Virus record (IMG/VR): IMGVR_UViG_3300005534_000047
Coordinates: 1-24,123 of that record
Length of the DNA: 24,123 nucleotides
Reading direction: 5' to 3' (one strand)
Origin: a virus
Within the stretch, counting starts at the first letter, position 1. The number at the start of each line of letters is the position of its first letter. The translations under genes and the position numbers were made by a program. Positions 1 to 6,745 of the stretch are shown piece after piece. The notes beneath the pieces are model-generated. The model was not told the origin of the DNA, did no database searches, and saw only the letters and a list, made by a program, of their open reading frames with translations.

Positions 1-858
1 CGTTTCTTCCTCCAGCACATCGAAACCATGGCCAACCGCGTGTCTGGCGCGGGCGACACGCTTTCGGGCGAGCCGGTGGGCAGCAACGAGACGGCGCGCG
101 CAGCGATGGCTCGATACGAGCAGGCGCAGAAGCAGATTTCGGTACTGGCGGCGCGCGTGATCGGCTACCTGACGTGCGACGCGCGCATTTGGTGGCGGCT
201 GTTCGCGACGTTCCTGGACGAAAGCGAGTACCACGACGTCGTCGACAGCATGGGCAAGCCGCGCCAGGTGAAGATCGGGCGAGGCGACTTCATCGCCGAC
301 GCGCGGGTGATGCCGACCGCCGACGCGCGCCTGACCAGCCGCGCCCAGCGCATCGGCGAGGCGCAAGACTTCTTCCAGTTCGTGTCGACGACGCCATCGC
401 TCGCCAGCAACCCGGCCGTCGTGCGGTCGGCGATCGAGCGCGTGCTGTACGCGATGGACGCGCACGAGACGATCGACCTGCTGGGACCGCCGCCCGGGCC
501 GCCGCAGCCCCCGCCGCCCAAGCCGCAGTGGGAGGAAAACGCGGGATTCCTGCGCGACCAAGATCAGCCGGTCAATCCACAGGACGACGACGACGCGCAC
601 TTGCTCGAGATGCAGCACTTCGACACCGACCCGCTGGGCGCCGTCATGCTGAGCCCGACCGCCCAGAAGATGTACGAAAACCACCGCCGCGGCCACTACG
701 CCGCCAAGCTCGAAAAGGAGCATCAAGCGCATGAGCAGCAGCAGCAGGCCGCCGGACTTCAGGGACCTCAAGGAGGAGCAAGTCCAGGAATGGCGCCTCC
801 AATTCCAAACGGACCTATTGGTCAAGTCCCTAGCGGCGGTCCGCCAGCAATCGCTTGA
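1..858 (+). CDS. Portal protein, C-terminal part (5' end outside window)
   Basis: The reading frame is open from base 1, so the ATG at 28 is probably an internal Met of a longer gene. The visible 286 residues start with a helical stretch (RFFLQHIETMANRVSGAGD) of the type seen in the lower portal region. An acidic segment, a Pro-rich linker near residues 160-175 and a Gln/Gly/Pro-rich tail follow. In the capsid the portal forms the dodecameric ring for DNA packaging and for attaching the tail. The call rests on the overall sequence character and on position immediately before co-chaperonin, scaffold and capsid genes; no catalytic motif exists to confirm it. The last 128 bases overlap the next gene in another frame. 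Confidence 0.72.
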   Translation, partial: RFFLQHIETMANRVSGAGDTLSGEPVGSNETARAAMARYEQAQKQISVLAARVIGYLTCDARIWWRLFATFLDESEYHDVVDSMGKPRQVKIGRGDFIADARVMPTADARLTSRAQRIGEAQDFFQFVSTTPSLASNPAVVRSAIERVLYAMDAHETIDLLGPPPGPPQPPPPKPQWEENAGFLRDQDQPVNPQDDDDAHLLEMQHFDTDPLGAVMLSPTAQKMYENHRRGHYAAKLEKEHQAHEQQQQAAGLQGPQGGASPGMAPPIPNGPIGQVPSGGPPAIA

Positions 859-1012
859 GGCATGCGCGGCTCACACATATCGCGGCGAGCTGGCACAGGC
901 CGCCTGGCAAGCCGGCATGGCCGCCGGCCTGGACGACGTAATCCATTCCATCGTTGACAAGCGGGACGACCGCAAGGAATCGACCATGACCACAACCGCA
1001 GAGGTGAAATGA
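731..1012 (+). CDS. Small unknown protein overlapping the portal gene
   Basis: This encodes 93 residues with no family I recognise. It is mostly helical and charged, with an Ala-rich centre (AWQAGMAAGLDDV) and a polar Thr-rich end. The start is well supported: AAGGAG at 715-720 sits 10 bases before the ATG, inside the portal gene. The first 128 bases are therefore read in two frames. The stop overlaps the next start (ATGATG), implying translational coupling to the GroES-like gene. A small head or assembly accessory protein is possible, but that is inference from position only. Confidence 0.7.
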   Translation: MSSSSRPPDFRDLKEEQVQEWRLQFQTDLLVKSLAAVRQQSLEACAAHTYRGELAQAAWQAGMAAGLDDVIHSIVDKRDDRKESTMTTTAEVK

Positions 1013-1590
1013 TGGGCGAGGCAGCAGCCAAGAAACGCGCGTTCGCGCTGGTGTCGCCGCTTGGCGATCCTGTATCCGCCGGCCCGCAGCGCTCGCACCC
1101 GGTCACGCGCGACGGGATTCCGTTGCCGTTTTTTCCCGTCGGGACGCGCCTGTGTGTCGAGCGCTTGCCGCCTGACACCATGGTCGCCGGCCTCCACATC
1201 CCGGACTCCGCGCAGGAAAAGTTGCAGTACGGAACGCTGATCGCCGCCGGGCCGGCCGCGCAGGGGATGCTCGACGACATGGGCATCGACATCGGCGACA
1301 CCATCTGTTTTGGCAAGCACGCAGGGTTGGAATGGACGTGGCTCAAGCACGAGCCAGAAGACACGCCCATCGACAAGCGCGAGCCGACAGTGAAGCGCCG
1401 CCGCAGCGTCGAGATCATCCGCGCTGAGGACATTCTCGGCGGCAAGGAGCTGGCCGAGAAGATGATCGATGGGACCAAGGCGATCGCCCTCTACTGCCCC
1501 GACTGCGGCGGCATGAAGGACGACGCCAAGCACGAAAACCACACCGGGACCGTGGAGTACCGGTTCTTTGAACAAACGGGGATGAAGTAA
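1012..1590 (+). CDS. GroES-like (Cpn10) co-chaperonin with zinc-binding tail
   Basis: GroES forms a seven-fold lid on GroEL and closes the folding chamber. Residues about 42-144 follow the Cpn10 pattern: an opening VGTRLCVERL strand, a mobile-loop segment (MVAGLHIPDSAQEK), the turn GTLIAAGP, then GDTICFGKHAG and a closing EIIRAEDILGG strand. Phage-encoded GroES analogues such as T4 gp31 support capsid-protein folding, which suits this location between portal and capsid genes. An extra C-terminal part carries CPDC followed by HENH (C-x2-C-x8-H-x2-H), a possible zinc site absent from ordinary GroES. ATG occurs at both 1009 and 1012; GAGGTG at 1001-1006 is spaced better for 1012. No GroEL partner is present in the window, so a host GroEL is the likely partner. 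Confidence 0.82.
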   Translation: MGEAAAKKRAFALVSPLGDPVSAGPQRSHPVTRDGIPLPFFPVGTRLCVERLPPDTMVAGLHIPDSAQEKLQYGTLIAAGPAAQGMLDDMGIDIGDTICFGKHAGLEWTWLKHEPEDTPIDKREPTVKRRRSVEIIRAEDILGGKELAEKMIDGTKAIALYCPDCGGMKDDAKHENHTGTVEYRFFEQTGMK

Positions 1591-2495
1591 TGGCAAACGA
1601 AGATTCCGAACTGCCTCCCGAGATTGCCGCCGAAGCCGCGCGTATCCGCGCCGAAGGCGAGACTGGCGCCGAGCCCGCGCCCGTCGAAGAGGTGCAGGTC
1701 GAAGCCGTCGAGGAGCGGCCGAAGTCTCGGCGCCAGCAGGCCGAAGAGGAGCGCGCCGCCCAGCTCAAGGCCATCGACGAGCGCGCCGCGAAGGCGGCCG
1801 AGATCGCCGAGAAGACGCGCCAGGAGCTGGCCGAAAGCATGGGGCAAATGCGCTCCATGTTGGAGCAGCAGCGCCAGCCGCAGTACTTCATTCCGCCCCA
1901 GCAGCAGCAGCCGGAGAAAGAGAAGGACTGGCGCGACAAGCACGCTAAGGCCATGAAAAAGGCCGAAACGGCGCTGGCCGAGGGCAAGCTGGGCGACTAC
2001 CACGACCATCTGCGCCGCGCGCTGCGGATCGAGATGGAGGCGGAATTCAAGCCGAAGATCGAAGACGTTTCGCAGCGCGCGCAAGCGTTCCAGCAGCAAC
2101 AGCCGATGCAGTTGCCGTCGTGGATCCCAGCCGTCGAGTCGTCGTTCTCGGACGTGCTCAAGAATCCGCAGGGCCGCGACATGGCGATCACGTTCGCCCG
2201 CATCGAAATGTCGAAGACGCCCGGCGCCATGTTCAACGCGCAAATCTTAGAGAAGGGCTTCGAGCGCGCGCGCCAGGAACTCGGATTGAGCCGCCAGGCG
2301 CCCGAGCCGACCGAGCGCGCCAAGCAGCTACTGAGCGGCGGTGCCGTCAACGGCGGCTCCGGTCGCGCGCCCGCGTCGGCCAACGGCAAGCCGAAGGTGA
2401 GTGTGCCGAAGGACTACAAGGAGATCGCGCGCCGGGTCGGCATGACGCCCGAGGAGTACGTGCGCCAGGCTGCAGCCATGCAGAGCAACAAGTGA
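1590..2495 (+). CDS. Putative capsid scaffolding / assembly protein
   Basis: The product is 301 residues, highly charged, rich in Glu, Ala, Arg and Gln, and predicted mostly helical. A long coiled-coil-like stretch spans about residues 45-95. Gln runs occur near 103-107 and 168-171, and a second helical block covers 115-172. A small C-terminal helical domain (KDYKEIARRVGMTPEEYVRQ) ends the protein, typical of scaffolds that use a C-terminal helix to bind capsid protein. It lies between portal and major capsid genes, the usual scaffold position. No protease is visible in the window to remove it. Sequence alone does not prove the role. The ATG overlaps the preceding stop (TAATG). Confidence 0.65.
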   Translation: MANEDSELPPEIAAEAARIRAEGETGAEPAPVEEVQVEAVEERPKSRRQQAEEERAAQLKAIDERAAKAAEIAEKTRQELAESMGQMRSMLEQQRQPQYFIPPQQQQPEKEKDWRDKHAKAMKKAETALAEGKLGDYHDHLRRALRIEMEAEFKPKIEDVSQRAQAFQQQQPMQLPSWIPAVESSFSDVLKNPQGRDMAITFARIEMSKTPGAMFNAQILEKGFERARQELGLSRQAPEPTERAKQLLSGGAVNGGSGRAPASANGKPKVSVPKDYKEIARRVGMTPEEYVRQAAAMQSNK

Positions 2496-2740
2496 AACGA
2501 CGCGCGCGCGCCAAGGAGGTACCGCCGGCCGCCGAGCCAGACCCGCAGCCCTGCCCGCGCTGCGAAGGCACCGGCAAGACATTCGCCGAGTGGGGCCGCT
2601 ATCCCGTGAGTTGCGATGATTGCCGGGGCACTGGCCTCAAGGAGTGGCGGCACCTCATGTGCCCAGAATGCGGCGGATCAGGCTTCAACCAAGGGACCTG
2701 CGAAACCTGCATGGGCGCGGGGATGAAAAAAAGTCCTTGA
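2492..2740 (+). CDS. Stand-alone DnaJ-type cysteine-rich zinc-finger protein
   Basis: This 82-residue protein carries four CxxCxGxG-type motifs in the order and spacing of the DnaJ central zinc domain: CPRCEGTG (21-28), CDDCRGTG (41-48), CPECGGSG (57-64) and CETCMGAG (70-77). All eight cysteines are present, so two zinc sites are expected. There is no J-domain (no HPD) and no DnaJ substrate-binding C-terminal domain. In DnaJ this module helps hold unfolded substrate. The GTG start at 2492 overlaps the scaffold stop (GTGA), and an upstream in-frame extension would lie entirely inside the scaffold gene. Together with the GroES-like gene it suggests help with folding or assembly of head proteins, which is inference. 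A run of seven A's near its end is described separately. Confidence 0.8.
   Translation: MKRRARAKEVPPAAEPDPQPCPRCEGTGKTFAEWGRYPVSCDDCRGTGLKEWRHLMCPECGGSGFNQGTCETCMGAGMKKSP
2726..2732 (+). other. Seven-A run at the end of the DnaJ-type finger gene
   Basis: ATG is followed by seven consecutive A's two codons before the TGA of the zinc-finger gene. Removing one A, or a +1 shift here, would continue translation in the frame that stays open from 2727 to the TAA at 2925-2927. Such runs are known sites of transcriptional slippage and sequencing indels. Which of these applies cannot be told from one sequence. Confidence 0.4.
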
Positions 2741-2892
2741 CGGAGAGCAACGTTTCGGATCACGCTCGTCATTAAACAGAACGCCATTCCGTCGCTGGGA
2801 AGTCCCAGGTCAGACGTGGTTCTGCTCACAATCCTGCGGATCGCGCGAGTCGCAAGCGATGGCCGCATGTAAAGCGCGACGGTGCTTGATGC
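2741..2892 (+). other. 152-base gap with a start-less open frame
   Basis: This is the only sizeable gap in the head block and is visibly less GC-rich than its neighbours. No convincing promoter was found; TTGACG at 2737-2742 has no acceptable -10 at normal spacing. One frame is open across the whole gap from 2727 to 2927 and would encode a basic, Trp- and Cys-containing tail (including RRWEVPGQTWFCSQSCG), but it has no ATG, GTG or TTG until ATG 2859. Its third-position GC is only about half, lower than true genes here, so it may be a remnant or a frameshift extension of the zinc-finger gene. Confidence 0.4.
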
Positions 2893-3411
2893 GTGAGCGA
2901 ATCCAAAGTAGTCGGCGGAAAAGGTAAGCGTCGAGATCCTGTCAGCGTCGCCGTTATCACCAACTGGCAGACCGACATCATCGACAACCGGGACCCGGAC
3001 TACGTCTACGAGTTCCCGCTGGAAAGTCAGCTCGGCGCGCGCCTGCGCCCGACGCGCATCCAGCTTTTCAACTACTCGACCGGCGAGTCGGAAATCCACG
3101 ACATCCCGGCCTGGCAGGTCTGCCACCGCGAAACCGGCCCCGAGGAGCTGGCCGGCTTCCGCCCCGACGAGGGAAAGCCCGTCGACACGGTCCTGCGGCA
3201 TGGCCCACACGTCGCCGTGCGCATTCACCGCAAGCACTGGGAAATCTTGCAGCGCGTCCAGGAGCAGCGCGCGGATTCCTACGATCAGCGGCTGAACAAC
3301 AAGGCGCAGCACGAGTTCGACATCAACGGCTCGTCAACGAACGTCGGCACTGGCGCGAAAGTCACGCCAGGCCACATCCGCATGACCACCGAACCACTGG
3401 CGAGGGTGTAG
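2893..3411 (+). CDS. Unknown head-block protein
   Basis: This encodes 172 residues of no family I can name. The N-terminus is Lys/Gly-rich and a mixed alpha/beta body follows (NWQTDIIDNRDPDYVYEFPL, then PTRIQLFNYSTGESEIHDIP). The C-terminal segment is polar and Ser/Thr/Gly-rich. No transmembrane segment or catalytic motif is visible. The start must be the GTG at 2893 because an in-frame TGA lies at 2887-2889; the upstream Shine-Dalgarno match is weak. It sits just before the decoration-like and major capsid genes, so a head-assembly or virion role is likely but unproven. Confidence 0.75.
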   Translation: MSESKVVGGKGKRRDPVSVAVITNWQTDIIDNRDPDYVYEFPLESQLGARLRPTRIQLFNYSTGESEIHDIPAWQVCHRETGPEELAGFRPDEGKPVDTVLRHGPHVAVRIHRKHWEILQRVQEQRADSYDQRLNNKAQHEFDINGSSTNVGTGAKVTPGHIRMTTEPLARV

Positions 3412-3414
3412 CAA

Positions 3415-4029
3415 ATGGCAAATCCGTCTTTCACCGGCTTTCATCCCTGGGCCAACGCGGGGAGCACGTCGACGCAGCTCATGCGGCGCAAGACCGCCAG
3501 CAACAACGGAACGGCGATCTTCCTGGGCGACTGCCTGAAGTACACCGCCGCCGGTGTCGTCGGCCTGGCGACTGCGGGCGCGGGCGTCACGACCATCTCG
3601 CAGGGCTGCGAGTATTACGACTCGACGATCAACGGCCGGCGGTTCAACACGTACCTGCCGGCGTCGACCACATACAGCGGCTCCGTCTTCGACGACTGGG
3701 GCAACACCGACGAGTCGATGATTCTGTGTACCGCCGACCCGGTCAACACCCGGTTTCAGGCGCAGTACAGCGCGAGCACGCCGGCTCTGACCGACGTCAC
3801 CAAGAACGCGAACTTTACCGCCGGCTCCGGGTCGACGACCACGGGAATCAGCGGCCACGCGCTTGACCAGACGACTCTGGCGACCACGGCGAACCTCGAT
3901 TTCCGCGTTCAGGACCTGAAGCGGAACGTGCTCAATGACCCGACCGTGGCGTCTGTCGCGAAGGTCATCGTGCAAATCAACACGGGCCTCGTGCCGCCCT
4001 TCAACTCCGCCGGAACGGCGGGGGTGTAG
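3415..4029 (+). CDS. Probable capsid decoration / head structural protein
   Basis: The 204-residue product is rich in Thr, Ser, Ala, Gly and Asn with few charges, as in beta-rich virion surface proteins. It has hydrophobic beta-type stretches (KYTAAGVVGLATAGAGVTT) and a Phe/Trp-containing N-terminus. It starts four bases after the preceding stop and ends just before the major capsid gene. Small proteins in this position often trim or stabilise capsid lattices, which is the basis of the call. No specific family motif was recognised, so a different virion role is possible. Confidence 0.55.
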   Translation: MANPSFTGFHPWANAGSTSTQLMRRKTASNNGTAIFLGDCLKYTAAGVVGLATAGAGVTTISQGCEYYDSTINGRRFNTYLPASTTYSGSVFDDWGNTDESMILCTADPVNTRFQAQYSASTPALTDVTKNANFTAGSGSTTTGISGHALDQTTLATTANLDFRVQDLKRNVLNDPTVASVAKVIVQINTGLVPPFNSAGTAGV

Positions 4030-4031
4030 TC

Positions 4032-4931
4032 ATGATCAACTCAGCAGCGATTTACCGCTCCATCGAACCGGTCGTCCGCCACTTCTGGGGCTTGGAGCTG
4101 GACGGCGAGAAAAACCCCGGCGTCTTCGACAAGATTTTCGATGTCGAAGAGACGGACGAGCCGGTGATGGAGGCCACCGAGTACGGCGGCCCCGGCGCCA
4201 TGTCGTACAAGCCGGAGAACGAGCGGATCATCTTCGACACCATCGCGCAGGGCGGAACCAAGCGCTGGGTGGCGGGAACCTGGGCGACCGGGATCGAAAT
4301 CTCGCTGGAGGCGGCCGAAGACACCAAGTACCGCGCCATCCGGACGGCGGCGACCAGCCTTGGCCGTGCGGCCAAGCTGACGCCCGAGTACCTGACGGCG
4401 CAGTACCTGGACCGCGCGTTCAACACCTCGTACGTCGCCACCAACGACGGCTTGCCGATCTGTTCGGCCTCGCACGTCGTGCCCAAGGGCGGCACGTACT
4501 CCAACTTGCTCGCCAACGCCTACTCTCTTTCGGAGTTCGCGCTGGAGCAGGTTTTCCAGAACCTGGCGACCATCCCCGGCCCTGACGGGATGATCACGCC
4601 GCTGATGCCGAAGACGCTGATCGTTCCGCCGGCTCTCGGGCCGCTGGCCTGGAAGCTGGCCGCGACTCAGTTGCAGGTTGGCAGCGGCAACAACGACCGG
4701 TCTTTCATCGCCGGCAAGTTCGACGTCATCGTCAACCCGTACCTGGGCAGCAACACCAGGTGGTTCGTGAAGACCGACGCGCAGGACGGCCTGTTCTGGA
4801 AGTGGCGAGTCAAGCCGCAGTTCATGCGGGACAACATCGACGCCGTGACGATGGCGCTCTACATGTGCCGCTTCCGGGCCTACTGGGGCATCGTCGACGG
4901 TCGCGGCATCTACGGGTCCAACGCCTCGTAA
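4032..4931 (+). CDS. Major capsid protein, Mu gpT-like
   Basis: The product is 299 residues, about the size of Mu gpT. The order of blocks matches that family. An N-terminal helix region leads to the VFDKIFDVEET segment, followed by a GT-x4-GIEISLEAAED-like stretch, the helix around LGRAAKLTPEYLTAQYL, then the turn NDGLPICSASHVVPKGG-TYSN, and finally a C-terminal strand region carrying FWKWRVKPQF. It should form the HK97-fold icosahedral shell. The gene follows the decoration-like gene with a two-base gap and precedes beta-helix genes. The assignment to gpT type is by pattern memory rather than alignment. Confidence 0.8.
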   Translation: MINSAAIYRSIEPVVRHFWGLELDGEKNPGVFDKIFDVEETDEPVMEATEYGGPGAMSYKPENERIIFDTIAQGGTKRWVAGTWATGIEISLEAAEDTKYRAIRTAATSLGRAAKLTPEYLTAQYLDRAFNTSYVATNDGLPICSASHVVPKGGTYSNLLANAYSLSEFALEQVFQNLATIPGPDGMITPLMPKTLIVPPALGPLAWKLAATQLQVGSGNNDRSFIAGKFDVIVNPYLGSNTRWFVKTDAQDGLFWKWRVKPQFMRDNIDAVTMALYMCRFRAYWGIVDGRGIYGSNAS

Positions 4932-4940
4932 GGAGACACC

Positions 4941-5945
4941 ATGCCTCAGACGAACTTTCCAGGCGGCGTCTCATCTCTCGGGTTCCCGGTGTTCCCGGGC
5001 ACCATCTACGAGGTTCCGCAGGGTCGCGTGTGGTTCGTCAACAACAACCGCACGCAGGCGTTGCAGGCGAGCGGCGACGGCACCACGCGAGACACCGCTT
5101 TCGTGTCGGTCGCCGACGCGCTGGCCAAGATCGCGACGACTAACCCGACGAAGGGCGACATCATCCTGGTCGGCGCCGGGCACACCGAAAACGTGACCGG
5201 CTCGAACATCTGGGGAAACTCGCTGGTCAACACGACCGCGCAGGCCATCCCGCAGGGAACGCGCATCATCGGCGAGGGCATCGGATCCTCGCGCCCGACG
5301 ATCACGTTTACGGCGACGGGGTCGACCATCGCTTTCGCGAACCAGGACTGTTCGATCGAGAACATGGTGCTGACGGCGCCCGCCGGCAGCGTGTCGGTGA
5401 CGGCCGCCATCACCAGCACGTCGTCGGGCCTCATCGTCCGCAACAACTGGTTTGCGGCGATCACGGGCACGGCGTCGCAGTTCACGACCAGCGTCCTGCT
5501 GGCGTCGGGGTCAAACTTCTCCTATATCCTCGACAACTACGCCTATGCGGTGGCCGGCACGGGCGCGCCGACCAACTGGGTGGCGACGACCGGCACGACG
5601 GGACCGACCAACGTCTACATCCAGCGCAACACGGCGCAGCTCGCGCTGTCTGCGACGACCGCCGGGCTGGTGGACGTCTCTTCGGCATCCGGCACGGCGC
5701 CGACCAACTGGCTGATCTCGGACAACACGTTCGTGAATCAGATCGCGTCGGCGACGGTGTGCATCAAGGGCGTCGCCGGCTGGACGGGGACCGCCTGTTA
5801 CAACAACTTCGGCGGCGGCGTCACCACGAACATGACGACCACGGCCATCAACACCCCGGCGTCGCTGATGTCGTTCCAGAACTTCTGCGGGAGCGGCGGC
5901 AAATGGGCAATCGTCGGCGGCGGAACCGCGGCGCAGACCAGCTAG
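4941..5945 (+). CDS. Beta-helix virion protein A
   Basis: The protein has 334 residues and is rich in Thr, Ala, Gly, Asn and Ser, with repeating short strands and Asn-containing turns typical of right-handed parallel beta-helices (TRIIGEGIGSSRPTITFTAT, then IENMVLTAP, LIVRNNWF and VYIQRNTAQL). The N-terminus has a sheet-like segment (GRVWFVNNN) before the helix starts. No catalytic acid cluster stands out, so a structural or decorating role fits as well as an enzyme. A strong AAGGAG precedes the ATG. It is clearly related to the next gene: both share an N-terminal VN-strand, a DA-x-ALA-type helix, a GT-RxxGxGxxxxRPT turn and an IEN strand. Confidence 0.72.
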   Translation: MPQTNFPGGVSSLGFPVFPGTIYEVPQGRVWFVNNNRTQALQASGDGTTRDTAFVSVADALAKIATTNPTKGDIILVGAGHTENVTGSNIWGNSLVNTTAQAIPQGTRIIGEGIGSSRPTITFTATGSTIAFANQDCSIENMVLTAPAGSVSVTAAITSTSSGLIVRNNWFAAITGTASQFTTSVLLASGSNFSYILDNYAYAVAGTGAPTNWVATTGTTGPTNVYIQRNTAQLALSATTAGLVDVSSASGTAPTNWLISDNTFVNQIASATVCIKGVAGWTGTACYNNFGGGVTTNMTTTAINTPASLMSFQNFCGSGGKWAIVGGGTAAQTS

Positions 5946-5953
5946 GGGGTTAA

Positions 5954-6745
5954 ATGGCGAGCCCAATCGTATTTGGGCAAGGACTGGCCGGGACGGGCAT
6001 CGATTCTGCGACGGCCTTTCCCGACTATTTCGCCACCAACGTCATCTGGGTCAACTCGGCCACCGGCAGCGACGCGAACGCCGGCACCGAGCCCGAGCTG
6101 CCGCTGGCGACCCTTGCGCAAGCCATCACGAACGCCAGCGCGGGCGCCGTCATCGCCATCGCGGCGACGCACGCGCAGACCATCTCGGTCACGCTGGCGG
6201 CGAACAAGGCCGGCCTGCGCTTCGTCGGCTTCGGCACCGGCACGGCGCGCCCGACGCTGACCCCGGCCAGCGGCGCCACGTCGGTATTCAACATCACCGC
6301 CGCCGACGTCATCATCGAAAACATCTATTTCAAGGCCGCCGCGGCGACCAGCGGCACCGGCGGCCGCATCGTCTCGACGGCGAGCGGGACCGGCGTGCTT
6401 GCTTGCCAGTTCGACTGCGGCGCGAACGACCAAGAGGCGGTGTTGCTGAACGCCAGCGCCGACAACGCCACGATCGACTCATGTACGTTCACGGCGACGG
6501 CGGCGCGGCCGACGCGCGCGATCGGGCTCGCCGGCAGCAACACGAACGTCAAGATCACGAATACCACCGTCGATGGCGCTACGTTCGGGTGGGCCGGCAA
6601 CGCCGTCACCTGCAACTCGGTCACGCGCATGGTGATGAAGAACATCACGCTGGCCGGCAACGCCGACATCAACGGCACGACGACGACCAGCTATCAGCTT
6701 TTTGGCATCTCCTGTTCAGGGGCTTCGCGGGTGACCCTGTCGTGA
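5954..6745 (+). CDS. Beta-helix virion protein B, paralogue of protein A
   Basis: This 263-residue protein repeats the plan of the preceding gene: a VNSATGSDANAGT opening, the helix PLATLAQAITNA, the turn GFGTGTARPTLTPASGAT, an ADVIIENIYF strand, and rungs such as TIDSCTF and NVKITNTTVDG. Openings of the type GSDxNxGT-xxPLATLxxA are common in pectate-lyase-like beta-helix proteins. It is shorter than protein A and ends abruptly at the GTGA overlap with the next gene. Tandem duplication and divergence explains the pair. Location directly after the capsid gene suggests a virion surface protein. Confidence 0.72.
   Translation: MASPIVFGQGLAGTGIDSATAFPDYFATNVIWVNSATGSDANAGTEPELPLATLAQAITNASAGAVIAIAATHAQTISVTLAANKAGLRFVGFGTGTARPTLTPASGATSVFNITAADVIIENIYFKAAAATSGTGGRIVSTASGTGVLACQFDCGANDQEAVLLNASADNATIDSCTFTATAARPTRAIGLAGSNTNVKITNTTVDGATFGWAGNAVTCNSVTRMVMKNITLAGNADINGTTTTSYQLFGISCSGASRVTLS

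Noticed and set aside
2725-2733. -1 programmed frameshift at the A-run
   Set aside because: The -1 frame reaches a TAA at 2773-2775 after a short polar stretch; only a +1 change gives a long extension.
2737-2775. Promoter with TTGACG as -35 in the head-block gap
   Set aside because: No acceptable -10 sequence occurs 16-18 bases downstream.
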